Positions 26,189 to 34,247 of a stretch of 64,000 nucleotides of DNA are shown one piece after another (positions within the stretch are counted from its first letter, which is position 1; the number at the start of each line of letters is the position of its first letter). The stretch lies in assembly GCF_007679345.1 (NCBI RefSeq), contig NZ_VEGH01000015.1, forward strand, positions 1 through 64,000. The letters are read 5' to 3'. The notes under the pieces were generated by a model. It was not told where the DNA came from. It made no database searches and saw only the letters and a list, made by a program, of their open reading frames with translations. This stretch comes from Cellulosimicrobium cellulans. Its GTDB lineage: Bacteria > Actinomycetota > Actinomycetes > Actinomycetales > Cellulomonadaceae. The position numbers were made by a program, and so were the translations under genes.

Positions 26189-26221
26189 ACGCCCCGGCGA
26201 CCGCGTGGGTCGCCGGGGCGT
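26189..26221. terminator. Terminator hairpin downstream of sucB
   Basis: ACGCCCCGGCGACC and its complement with a 5-base loop, 22 bases beyond the sucB stop. Confidence 0.75.
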
Positions 26222-26243
26222 GGTGTGCTGCGTCAGGCGGTGC

Positions 26244-28067
26244 TCAGAGGCCGACCTCGGCCTCGAACGCGCCCTCCTCGATCCGCTGCTTCACGGTCAT
26301 GAGGTACCGCGAGGCGTCCGCGCCGTCCACCAGGCGGTGGTCGTACGACAGGGCCAGGTAGCACATGGACCGGATCGCGATGACCTCGGCGCCGTCGGCG
26401 TCCTTGATCACGACCGGGCGCTTGACGATCGCGCCGGTGCCCAGGATGGCGGAGGTGCCGCCGGGGACGATCGGGGTGTCGAACAGCGCGCCGCCCGAGC
26501 CCGTGTTGGTCACCGTGAAGGTCGCGCCGGACAGCTCGTCCGGGGTGACCTTGTTGGCGCGGGTGCGGCCGGCGAGGTCGGCGATCTTCCGGCCGATGCC
26601 GGCCAGGTTGAGGTCGCCGGCGTCCCGGATCACCGGCACGACGAGGCCGCGCTCGGTGTCGACCGCGATGCCGATGTTCTCCGTGCCGTGGTAGGTGATC
26701 TCCTTGCCCTCGAGCACGCCGTTGATCTTCGGGTGCACCTTGAGCGCCTCGACCGCGGCCTGCACGAAGAACGGCAGGAACGTGAGGTTGACGCCCTCGC
26801 GGGCCTTGAAGGAGTCCTTCGCCTTCGCGCGGAGGCGGGCGACGCGGGTGACGTCGACCTCGACCACGGAGGTCAGCTGCGCCTGGCTGTGCAGGGCGTC
26901 GACCATGCGCTCGGCGATGACCTGGCGCAGACGGCTGGCCTTCTCGGTCGTGCCGCGCAGCGGGGACGGCTCGACCGGCTTGGCGGCGGCGGGCGCGGAC
27001 GGCGCCGACGGGGCGGCGGCCGGGGCCTGCTGGGTGGCGGCGGCCTTGGCGGCCTCCTCCGCCTTCGCGGCGGCCTCGAGGACGTCCTCCTTGCGGATGC
27101 GACCGCCGACGCCGGTGCCGGTCAGGGTCGACGTGTCGACGCCCTTCTCGGCGGCCAGCTTGCGGACCAGCGGCGTGAGGTAGGAGCCCTGCGCCTGGGC
27201 CGGGGCGGCCTGCTGCTGGGCCGGGGCCGCCGGGGCCGCCGGGGCGGCGGGAGCGGCCGGGGCCGACTGCGTCGGGGCGGGCACCGGGGCCGGCGTCGGC
27301 GCGGGGGCCTCCTCCGGCGCGGCGGCCTGCGGGGCGGCCTCGGTCGCGGCGGGGGCGGCGGCCTGGGCCGCGCCGTCCTGCGACTGGCCGGACGCGGCGG
27401 GCGCCGAGCCGGAGCCGATCACGGCGAGCGGGGCGCCGACCTCGGCGGTCTCGTCCTCGCCGACCAGGATCTGCTGCAGCGTGCCGGCGAACGGCGAGGG
27501 GACCTCGGTGTCGACCTTGTCGGTGGAGATCTCGAGCAGCGGCTCGTCGACCTCGACCGAGTCGCCGACCTGCTTCAGCCAGCGGGTGACGGTGCCCTCG
27601 GTGACGGACTCGCCGAGCGCCGGCAGGGTGACCTGCTGGCCGTCGCCGGAGCCCTGGGCCTCGGCGGCGGGCGCCGGCGCGGGCTGCTCGGTCGCGGGGG
27701 AGGCGGACTCGACCTCGGGGGCCGGGTCGCCGTAGCCCTCGCCCTGCGTGGTGGCGCCGGTCTGCTGGGCCGGGGCCTCCTGCTGCGCGGGGGCGGACTC
27801 CTGGGCCGGGGCGTCGCCGCCGGCGCCGGAGCCGTCGCCGATCACGGCCAGGACGGCGCCGACCTCGGCGGTCTCGTCCTCCTGCACCAGGATCTGCTCG
27901 AGCACGCCCGCGAACGGGGAGGGGACCTCGGTGTCGACCTTGTCGGTCGAGATCTCGAGCAGGGGCTCGTCGACCTCGACGCGGTCGCCCACGTTCTTGA
28001 GCCAGCGGGTGACGGTGCCCTCGGTGACGGACTCGCCGAGAGCGGGAAGCTGCACGTTGTCGGACAT
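26244..28067 (-). CDS. sucB: 2-oxo acid dehydrogenase E2, dihydrolipoamide succinyltransferase
   Basis: A 607-residue E2 core enzyme. Two lipoyl domains (about 1-80 and 142-220) carry lipoyl lysines at about 43 and 184 in [12 protein letters not shown]; they are nearly identical, also at DNA level. Ala/Pro-rich linkers follow. The E3-binding domain is at about 300-335 ([26 protein letters not shown]). The catalytic domain ends with [16 protein letters not shown] (His about 577, Asp about 581). Actinobacterial E2 of this type serves 2-oxoglutarate and often also pyruvate dehydrogenase. GGAG lies upstream. It is followed upstream by lpdA, 32 bases away, in one operon. Confidence 0.95.
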   Translation of the reverse strand: MSDNVQLPALGESVTEGTVTRWLKNVGDRVEVDEPLLEISTDKVDTEVPSPFAGVLEQILVQEDETAEVGAVLAVIGDGSGAGGDAPAQESAPAQQEAPAQQTGATTQGEGYGDPAPEVESASPATEQPAPAPAAEAQGSGDGQQVTLPALGESVTEGTVTRWLKQVGDSVEVDEPLLEISTDKVDTEVPSPFAGTLQQILVGEDETAEVGAPLAVIGSGSAPAASGQSQDGAAQAAAPAATEAAPQAAAPEEAPAPTPAPVPAPTQSAPAAPAAPAAPAAPAQQQAAPAQAQGSYLTPLVRKLAAEKGVDTSTLTGTGVGGRIRKEDVLEAAAKAEEAAKAAATQQAPAAAPSAPSAPAAAKPVEPSPLRGTTEKASRLRQVIAERMVDALHSQAQLTSVVEVDVTRVARLRAKAKDSFKAREGVNLTFLPFFVQAAVEALKVHPKINGVLEGKEITYHGTENIGIAVDTERGLVVPVIRDAGDLNLAGIGRKIADLAGRTRANKVTPDELSGATFTVTNTGSGGALFDTPIVPGGTSAILGTGAIVKRPVVIKDADGAEVIAIRSMCYLALSYDHRLVDGADASRYLMTVKQRIEEGAFEAEVGL

Positions 28068-28099
28068 GACCGCTCGTGTCTCCTTCGAAGTTCGTGTGG

Positions 28100-29485
28100 T
28101 CAGTTGTGGGCGTGCAGCGGCTTGCCGGCGAGCGCCAGGTGCGCCTCGCCGAGAGCCTCGTTCTGCGTCGGGTGGGCGTGCACGAGCGCCGCGACGTCCT
28201 CGGGGTACGCCTCCCAGTTCACGATGAGCTGGCCCTCGCCGATGAGCTCGCCGACGCGTGCGCCGATCATGTGCACACCGATCACGGGGCCGTCCTTCTG
28301 GCGCACGAGCTTGATGAAGCCCTGCGTCGCGAGGATCTGGCTCTTGCCGTTGCCGCCGAGGTTGTACTCCAGGGTCTCGATCGCGTCGGCCCCGTGCACC
28401 TCCTTGGCCTTCGCCTCGGTCAGGCCGACGGACGCGACCTCCGGGTCGGAGTACGTCACGCGGGGGATGCCCGACTCGACGATCGGCTGCGGGTTGAGGC
28501 CCGCGATCTCCTCCGCCACGAAGATGCCCTGGGCGAAGCCGCGGTGCGCGAGCTGCAGGCCCGGGACGATGTCGCCGACCGCGTAGATGTTGCCGACGCC
28601 GGTGTGCAGGCGCTCGTTCGTGATGACGAACCCGCGGTCGAGCGTGATGCCCTGCTGCTCGTAGCCCAGGTCGGCGGTGCGGGGACCGCGGCCGACGGCG
28701 ACCAGCAGGAGGTCGGCGTCGAACGTCTTGCCGTCCTCCAGCGAGACGTGCACGCCGCTGTCGTCCTGGGTCACGCCGGAGAACCGGACGCCCAGGTTGA
28801 AGTTGATGCCGCGCTTGCGGAACTGGCGCTCGAACGCCTTGGACAGCGCCTCGTCCTCGTTCGGGACCAGGTGGGGGAGCGCCTCGATGATCGTGACGTC
28901 GACGCCGAACGACTTCCACACGCTCGCGAACTCGGAGCCGATGACGCCGCCGCCGAGGATGATCGCGGACTTCGGCACGTAGTCGAGCTTGAGCGCCTGG
29001 TCCGAGGTGATGACGCGGCCGGCGATCTCCAGGCCGGGCAGCGACCGGGCGTAGGAGCCGGTGCCGAGGATGACGTGGCGGCCGGTGACGCGCTCGCCGT
29101 TGACCTCGACGGTGTCCTGGGCGACGAGCTTGCCCCAGCCCTCGAACACGGTGATCTGGCGGGACTTGATCAGGCCCTGCAGGCCCTTGTAGAGCCGGCC
29201 GATGACCGAGTCCTTGTAGGCGTTCACGCCGTTCATGTCGATGCCCGTGAGCTGCGTCTGCACGCCGAAGTGCGCGCCGTCGCGGGCGTTGTCGGCGAGC
29301 TCCGCCGCGTGCAGCAGGGCCTTGGTGGGGATGCAGCCGTTGTGCAGGCAGGTGCCGCCGACCTTGTCGCCCTCGATCAGGGCGACGCTGAGGCCGAGCT
29401 GGGCACCGCGGAGCGCAGCCGCGTAGCCGCCACTCCCTCCGCCCAGGACGACGATGTCGAAAGCGGATCCGGTCGTGTCGGACAC
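28100..29485 (-). CDS. lpdA: Dihydrolipoyl dehydrogenase (E3)
   Basis: A 461-residue flavoprotein that reoxidises dihydrolipoamide. The FAD loop [19 protein letters not shown], the redox disulfide [13 protein letters not shown] (Cys46/Cys51), the NAD loop [15 protein letters not shown], and the C-terminal [12 protein letters not shown] with the catalytic His-Glu pair are all present. GTG 29485 is selected by GGAGGAG 7 bases upstream; the upstream ATG 29545 would add residues unlike the family. It is the first gene of the lpdA-sucB operon. Confidence 0.96.
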   Translation of the reverse strand: MSDTTGSAFDIVVLGGGSGGYAAALRGAQLGLSVALIEGDKVGGTCLHNGCIPTKALLHAAELADNARDGAHFGVQTQLTGIDMNGVNAYKDSVIGRLYKGLQGLIKSRQITVFEGWGKLVAQDTVEVNGERVTGRHVILGTGSYARSLPGLEIAGRVITSDQALKLDYVPKSAIILGGGVIGSEFASVWKSFGVDVTIIEALPHLVPNEDEALSKAFERQFRKRGINFNLGVRFSGVTQDDSGVHVSLEDGKTFDADLLLVAVGRGPRTADLGYEQQGITLDRGFVITNERLHTGVGNIYAVGDIVPGLQLAHRGFAQGIFVAEEIAGLNPQPIVESGIPRVTYSDPEVASVGLTEAKAKEVHGADAIETLEYNLGGNGKSQILATQGFIKLVRQKDGPVIGVHMIGARVGELIGEGQLIVNWEAYPEDVAALVHAHPTQNEALGEAHLALAGKPLHAHN

Positions 29486-29741
29486 GTGAAGACTCCTCCG
29501 GCGCAGACATAGGGGAACGCGGTTGTTCCCGAGCCATCTTGTCATCCCCGCGTAGGCCGGACGACCCAGATGACCGGGGGCCGCGTGTGATTCTGGGAAC
29601 AGTCATCCCATGTCTCGCGTCCGGGACGCGGTCGCGGGGACGTGCGGGGGCGGACCGAGGTCCCGGCGGCGGCGCCTGCGGGCACCGGGCGCACCTGCAC
29701 GGCACCCGGGTGATTCCCAGCCGGGGCCCAGCGTGCGCCGT

Positions 29742-29747
29742 TACGCT
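29742..29747 (+). promoter_or_regulatory. Leaderless -10 box
   Basis: TACGCT, six bases before ATG 29754, with no ribosome-binding site. Confidence 0.6.
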
Positions 29748-29753
29748 CCCGCC

Positions 29754-30137
29754 ATGGGTCTGTTCTCCCGCCGCCGCCGACCGGCCGCCGCCACCCCGGA
29801 CGCGCCGCCCACCGGCCGCGCCGCCCGCGAGGAGACGGTCGAGCACCTGCGCGAGTTCGTCCGCACCCGCGTCGGCGTCGAGGCGTACCTCGAGCCGCAG
29901 ACGAACGTCACGCAGACCACGCTCATGCTCATCGCCACCGACGGCGAGTGGACCCGGCGCCGGGTGCCCGACGGCCGTGCCGGGTGGGACATCGCCAAGG
30001 AGCTCGGGGTGCCGTTCTACGACGTGCAGCGCACCGGGTACCCGCAGCGCATGCGGGACTGGAACTCGCGTCAGCGGATCGAGCGCGAGCGAGCGGCCCG
30101 GGAGCGCGCCGCCCGCCGCGCCGCCGACCCGCGCTGA
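29754..30137 (+). CDS. Conserved actinobacterial protein of unknown function
   Basis: A 127-residue soluble protein. A short basic N-terminus ([10 protein letters not shown]) precedes a conserved core with [39 protein letters not shown] and the closing [13 protein letters not shown]; the end is an Arg/Ala-rich helix. It resembles small actinobacterial proteins found near lpdA and pepA; no function is established. It is divergent from lpdA and has a leaderless promoter. Confidence 0.75.
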   Translation: MGLFSRRRRPAAATPDAPPTGRAAREETVEHLREFVRTRVGVEAYLEPQTNVTQTTLMLIATDGEWTRRRVPDGRAGWDIAKELGVPFYDVQRTGYPQRMRDWNSRQRIERERAARERAARRAADPR

Positions 30138-30286
30138 CCCCGGTCGCCACGCGCTGAGCGGGCGCCCGTCCCGTCCCTCCGTCCGGTGCTCGGCTCTGCC
30201 GGGCACCGCCCGGCTCCGCTGCGAACCGCCCGGCTCCGCTCGCTCGGCACCCCTCGCTCGCCGCCGACGCCGAGTGAGGACCGCCG

Positions 30287-30341
30287 CGCCGAGGTAGGAC
30301 GCTGGGCGGCCCCCTCTCGGCCGGCAGGTCCTACCTCGGCG
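30287..30341. repeat. 55-bp three-armed element, copy 2
   Basis: CGCCGAGGTAGGAC (30287-30300) pairs with GTCCTACCTCGGCG (30328-30341); flanking bases extend the perfect stem to 17. The inner arm position holds CTCTCGG, so it shares the frame of copies 1 and 3 but not their exact inner copy. The gap 30138-30536 also holds two direct CCGCCCGGCTCCGCT-type repeats near 30207-30240 and no gene. Confidence 0.75.
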
Positions 30342-30363
30342 CGGGAGGGGACGGCGGGAGGGA

Positions 30364-30418
30364 CGCCGAGATCGGTGCGTGGGAGGGCCGATCTCGGGCG
30401 GAAGCGCCGATCTCGGCG
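30364..30418. repeat. 55-bp three-armed element, copy 3
   Basis: CGCCGAGATCGG (30364-30375) pairs with CCGATCTCGGCG (30407-30418) and equally with the inner CCGATCTCGG (30388-30397). Two alternative hairpins are therefore possible from one element. It is only 22 bases from copy 2. Confidence 0.78.
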
Positions 30419-30460
30419 TCGGTGACCCGGACGCGCGTGCGCCCGGACGCCCGGACGCGC

Positions 30461-30501
30461 GAGCGCCCGGCGCGCCCTCCGGGAGGGCGCGCCGGGCGCT
30501 C
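30461..30501. terminator. Terminator hairpin downstream of pepA
   Basis: GAGCGCCCGGCGCGCCCTCC, complementary to 30482-30501, with almost no loop. It ends 35 bases from the pepA stop. Confidence 0.75.
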
Positions 30502-30536
30502 GGGGTCGCGTGCGGCCCGGTCTGCGGGCGCGCGGG

Positions 30537-32036
30537 TCAGCGGATCGCGCGGGCCTCGATCAGCGCCAGCAGCGTGCGGACGCCCACCCCGGTGCCGCCG
30601 GCGGGCGTGTACCCGAACGGCGCCTTCTCGTTGAACGCGGGGCCGGCGATGTCGAGGTGCGCCCACGGCGTCGACCCGACGAACTCCTGCAGGAACAGGC
30701 CGGCGGTGAGCATGCCGCCGAACCGGTCGCCGATGTTGGCGATGTCCGCGACCTTCGACTTCAGGCCCGCGCGCAGGTCGGCGGGCAGCGGCATCGGCCA
30801 GAACGCCTCGCCGGCGGCGCCGGCCGCGTCGACGACCTCGGTCCGGGTGGCGTCGTCGCCCATGACGGCGGAGACGCGCGGGCCGAGCGCGACGAGCTGC
30901 GCGCCGGTCAGCGTGGCGATGTCGAGGACGACGTCGGGCTTCTCCTCGACCGCGGCGACCAGGCCGTCGGCCATGACCAGGCGGCCCTCGGCGTCCGTGT
31001 TCAGCACCTCGACGGTCTTGCCGCCGCGGATCGTCAGCACGTCGGAGGGGCGCTGCGCGGTGCCCGACGGCATGTTCTCGGCGAGGCAGAGCCAGCCGGT
31101 GACGGCGACGGGCAGCTCGAGGCGCGCGGCGGCGAGCACGGTGTGCAGGACGGCGGCGGCGCCGGCCATGTCGGACTTCATCGCGTCCATGCCCGCGGCG
31201 GGCTTGATGGAGATGCCGCCGGAGTCGAACGTGATGCCCTTGCCGACGAGCGCGACCTTGGCGGCCGGACGGGACGGCGAGTAGGAGACCTTGACCAGGC
31301 GCGGCGGGCGGGCCGAGCCCTGGCCGACGCCGAGGATGCCGCCGTAGCCGCCGGCGGCGAGCGCCTTCTCGTCGAGCACGGTGACCTTGACGCCCTTGGC
31401 GCCGGTGTCCTTGACCGCGGCCTTGGCGGCGTCCGCGAACGCGGCGGGGTAGAGGTCGTTGGGGGCGGCGTTGACCAGGTCGCGCACGCCGTGCACGGCG
31501 GCGGCCAGCACCTCGGCGCGGGCGACCGCCTTCGTGACCGCCTTGTCGCGGGCGCGCGGGGTCAGGACGGTGATCTCGGCGGCCGGGGCAGCGGCGTCCG
31601 CGGCGTCGGCGGAGCGGTACCGGGTGTAGGCGTAGGCGCCGAAGAGGGCGCCCTCGGCGACCGCGGCGACCTGCTCGGCGTCCTCGGCCGGCAGCGCGAC
31701 CGCGACGGACGTCGCGCCCGTGAGCTCGCGCAGCGCGGCGCCCGCGGCCCGGCGGAGCGTCTCGGCGTCCGGGGCGACCGCGTCGAGCGCCCCGACGCCG
31801 GTGAGCACCACGGTCCTCGCGGCGATCCGGCCCGCGGCGGGCAGCCGTCGGACCTCGTCGGCCGCACCGGTGACGCCGAGGACGCCGGCGAGGCCGGTCA
31901 CCTGCTCGACGGTCTCGGCGGGCAGCCAGTCGGCGCCGACGACCCGGGGGCCGGCGGGGCTGCTGGCGACCGCGACGACGAGGGCGTCGGCGGTCTGGCG
32001 GGCGGGGTTCGCGGAGGTCAGCGTCACTCGGGGCAC
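30537..32036 (-). CDS. pepA: Leucyl aminopeptidase (M17)
   Basis: A 499-residue cytosol aminopeptidase. The C-terminal catalytic domain shows GKGITFDSGGISIKP, MDAMKSDMAGAAAV and the NTDAEGRLVMADGL signature with the metal-binding Asp and Glu. The less conserved N-terminal domain (about 1-180) is complete. It releases N-terminal residues from peptides in the cytoplasm as a hexamer. GTG 32036 lies six bases after TAGCAT with no ribosome-binding site, a leaderless start. It is divergent from a membrane-protein/pyrD operon. Confidence 0.95.
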   Translation of the reverse strand: MPRVTLTSANPARQTADALVVAVASSPAGPRVVGADWLPAETVEQVTGLAGVLGVTGAADEVRRLPAAGRIAARTVVLTGVGALDAVAPDAETLRRAAGAALRELTGATSVAVALPAEDAEQVAAVAEGALFGAYAYTRYRSADAADAAAPAAEITVLTPRARDKAVTKAVARAEVLAAAVHGVRDLVNAAPNDLYPAAFADAAKAAVKDTGAKGVKVTVLDEKALAAGGYGGILGVGQGSARPPRLVKVSYSPSRPAAKVALVGKGITFDSGGISIKPAAGMDAMKSDMAGAAAVLHTVLAAARLELPVAVTGWLCLAENMPSGTAQRPSDVLTIRGGKTVEVLNTDAEGRLVMADGLVAAVEEKPDVVLDIATLTGAQLVALGPRVSAVMGDDATRTEVVDAAGAAGEAFWPMPLPADLRAGLKSKVADIANIGDRFGGMLTAGLFLQEFVGSTPWAHLDIAGPAFNEKAPFGYTPAGGTGVGVRTLLALIEARAIR

Positions 32037-32042
32037 CCGGCG

Positions 32043-32068
32043 ATGCTATCGCCGCCGCCGGGTACCGT
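32043..32068. promoter_or_regulatory. Divergent leaderless promoters of pepA and the 32077 gene
   Basis: TAGCAT (minus strand, 32043-32048) is six bases before pepA. TACCGT (plus strand, 32063-32068) is eight bases before GTG 32077. Both promoters fit within 40 bases, so they must interfere. Confidence 0.55.
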
Positions 32069-32076
32069 GGGGCCCC

Positions 32077-32436
32077 GTGATCCCGCCCCTGCTCTACGCC
32101 GTCGCCGCGGCGGCCCTCGCGCTCGCCGTCTGGGCACTGGTGTTCGCCGTCCGCGACCGCGCCGTGGTCCTCCGGCAGCTGTGGGGCGCGGCGGTCGTCG
32201 AGGGCCTGATGGTGGTCCAGGCGGTCGTCGCGGGGGTCCGGCAGGCGACGGGGGCGGACCCGGCGGAGCCGGTGGTGTTCTGGGGCTACGTCGTGACCCA
32301 GCTGGTCCTGCTGCCCGCCGCCGCGCTGTGGGCGTTCGCGGAGCGGACCCGGTGGTCGTCGGTGGTGCTGCTGGTCGCGGCGGTCGCCGTGGCGTTCCTG
32401 CAGCTGCGGCTCGACCAGACCTGGGCGGGCGCGTGA
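32077..32436 (+). CDS. Small integral membrane protein
   Basis: A 119-residue protein with about four hydrophobic helices (PPLLYAVAAAALALAVWALVF as the first, ending before the charged RDRAVVLRQ loop). No domain of known function is recognised. Similar small membrane proteins lie next to pyrD in related actinobacteria. It has a leaderless start and overlaps the next gene by GTGA. Confidence 0.7.
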   Translation: MIPPLLYAVAAAALALAVWALVFAVRDRAVVLRQLWGAAVVEGLMVVQAVVAGVRQATGADPAEPVVFWGYVVTQLVLLPAAALWAFAERTRWSSVVLLVAAVAVAFLQLRLDQTWAGA

Positions 32437-32891
32437 CGACCCCGGCCCCCGCGTCGCGCGCGACGCCCGAGAGCACCGCCTCCGGCCCGGGCCGCGTCCT
32501 CGTCGCGGTGTACGGCGTGTTCGCCCTCGCCGCGACCGCCCGCGCCGGCTACCAGCTGGTCGCGAAGTTCGACGAGGCCCCGCTGGCCTACCTGCTGTCC
32601 GCGCTCGCCGCCGTCGTGTACATCGTGGCGACCGTCGCGCTCGCCCGGGACCGGCGGGGCGCGGCCTGGGCGGCGGTCGGCGTCGAGCTGGTCGGGGTCC
32701 TGGCCGTCGGCACCCTCTCGGTCCTCGACGCGGGCGACTTCCCGGACGAGACGGTCTGGTCGGTGTACGGCCAGGGCTACGGCTACGTCCCGCTGGTGCT
32801 TCCGTTCCTCGGCGTCGCCTGGCTGTGGCACACCCGCCCCGGGGTCCGCGTGGGCGAGGGGTCCCGGCCGTCGGCGCCCGCGGACCAGTAG
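32433..32891 (+). CDS. Integral membrane protein
   Basis: A 152-residue protein with four predicted helices: LVAVYGVFALAATARAGY, APLAYLLSALAAVVYIVA, AAWAAVGVELVGVLAVG and YVPLVLPFLGVAWLW. A motif DETVWSVYGQGYGYVP precedes the last helix, as in the uncharacterised actinobacterial family encoded upstream of pyrD. It is translationally coupled to the preceding membrane gene, and its TAG stop forms part of the pyrD promoter. Confidence 0.75.
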   Translation: MTTPAPASRATPESTASGPGRVLVAVYGVFALAATARAGYQLVAKFDEAPLAYLLSALAAVVYIVATVALARDRRGAAWAAVGVELVGVLAVGTLSVLDAGDFPDETVWSVYGQGYGYVPLVLPFLGVAWLWHTRPGVRVGEGSRPSAPADQ

Positions 32892-32894
32892 GTT
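32889..32894 (+). promoter_or_regulatory. Leaderless pyrD -10 box inside the upstream stop codon
   Basis: TAGGTT includes the TAG stop of the preceding gene and lies 7 bases before GTG 32902. Confidence 0.55.
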
Positions 32895-32901
32895 GGGGGC
32901 C

Positions 32902-33966
32902 GTGTACGGCCTCCTCTTCCGCCAGGTCTTCTCCCGTCTCGACCCCGAGCAGGCGCACCACCTCGCGTTCCGCGCCATCCGCGTCGCCTCCCGCGTCCCG
33001 GTCCTGAGCGGGGCCCTGCGCGCCGCCCTGACCCCGCCGCCCTCCGGCGCGGTCCGGGTGCTGGGCCGGACGTTCCCGTCGCCGTTCGGGCTCGCGGCGG
33101 GCTTCGACAAGAACGCGGTGGGCGTGCCGGGGCTGACGATGCTCGGCTTCGGGTTCGTCGAGATCGGCACGGTGACCGCCCACGCGCAGCCCGGCAACGA
33201 GGCGCCGCGGCTGTGGCGGGTGCTGGACCGGCGGGGCCTGCGCAACCGGATGGGCTTCAACAACGAGGGCGCCGCCGCGGTGGCCGAGCGCCTGCGCCGG
33301 CTGCGCTCGACCGCGTCCGGCCGGGGGTTCGTCGTCGGCGTGAACATCGGCAAGACGAAGGTCACCGCGCCGGAGGACGCCGCCGACGACTACGCCACCA
33401 GCGCCGGCCTGCTCGCGCCGTACGCGGACTACCTGGTGGTCAACGTGTCGTCGCCGAACACGCCCGGGCTGCGCGACCTGCAGTCCGTCGGCGCGCTGCG
33501 GCCGATCCTGCAGGCGGCCCGCGCGGCCGCGGACGAGTCCGCCGCCGCCGCGGGGCGCGCCCGGGTCCCGCTGCTGGTGAAGATCGCCCCCGACCTCGCC
33601 GACGCCGACGTCGACGCGGTCGCCGACCTGGTCACCGAGCTCGGGCTGGACGGCGTGGTCGCGGTGAACACGACGATCGCGCACGACCTGGGCCCCGGGG
33701 GCCTGTCCGGCCCCCCGCTGCTCGACCGCGGTCTGGTCGTCGTCGCCCGGCTCCGGCACCGGCTCGGCCCGGACCGGGTCGTCATCGGCGTCGGCGGCAT
33801 CACCACCCCGGCGGACGCGCGCGCCTACCTCGCGGCCGGCGCGGACCTCGTGCAGGGGTACACCGGTTTCATCTACGAGGGCCCGTTCTGGGCGTCGCGG
33901 ATCGGCCGGGCGCTCGCCCGCGACGCGGCGGCGCGCCGCGCCGGCTCCCCGGCGGCCGCCGCGTGA
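32902..33966 (+). CDS. pyrD: Quinone-dependent dihydroorotate dehydrogenase (class 2)
   Basis: A 354-residue membrane-associated enzyme that oxidises dihydroorotate to orotate in pyrimidine synthesis, passing electrons to menaquinone. The N-terminal helix pair (LLFRQVFSRLDPEQAHH) marks class 2. FMN and catalytic segments include AAGFDKNAVGVPGL, NRMGFNNEGAAAV, VNVSSPNTPGLRDLQ with the catalytic Ser, and GVGGITTPADARAYLAAGA. GTG 32902 (VYGLLFR) fits the family start better than TTG 32893. The next small gene overlaps it by GTGA. Confidence 0.96.
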   Translation: MYGLLFRQVFSRLDPEQAHHLAFRAIRVASRVPVLSGALRAALTPPPSGAVRVLGRTFPSPFGLAAGFDKNAVGVPGLTMLGFGFVEIGTVTAHAQPGNEAPRLWRVLDRRGLRNRMGFNNEGAAAVAERLRRLRSTASGRGFVVGVNIGKTKVTAPEDAADDYATSAGLLAPYADYLVVNVSSPNTPGLRDLQSVGALRPILQAARAAADESAAAAGRARVPLLVKIAPDLADADVDAVADLVTELGLDGVVAVNTTIAHDLGPGGLSGPPLLDRGLVVVARLRHRLGPDRVVIGVGGITTPADARAYLAAGADLVQGYTGFIYEGPFWASRIGRALARDAAARRAGSPAAAA

Positions 33967-34211
33967 CCGCCGCCCTGCACCCCCAGTGGACCTGGGAGCT
34001 GACCGGGGGGTCGGGCGAGGTGCTCGACCGCCCGCTGTCGCCGGTGTTCGGCACCCGGTTCGACGCCGAGGAGTGGCTCGGCGCGCACTGGCGCACGCTG
34101 CGCGACCAGGGCGTGCGCACGGTCGTGCTGCGCAACGACGGCGTGCTCGTACCGCCGGCGTACGACCTGGCCGCCGTGCCCGAGCAGGTGACGGTGCGGC
34201 CGCGCGCCTGA
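33963..34211 (+). CDS. Small conserved hypothetical protein
   Basis: An 82-residue soluble protein starting with GTG that overlaps the pyrD stop. Visible features are HPQWTWELTG, FGTRFDAEEWLGAHWRTLRDQGVRTVVL and a short C-terminus. It has no recognised domain, signal peptide or membrane helix. Coding bias matches its neighbours. Coupling to pyrD suggests co-expression only. Confidence 0.65.
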   Translation: MTAALHPQWTWELTGGSGEVLDRPLSPVFGTRFDAEEWLGAHWRTLRDQGVRTVVLRNDGVLVPPAYDLAAVPEQVTVRPRA

Positions 34212-34247
34212 GGCGCGCCCGCGGCCTGCACGAGCACCGCCCGCGCC

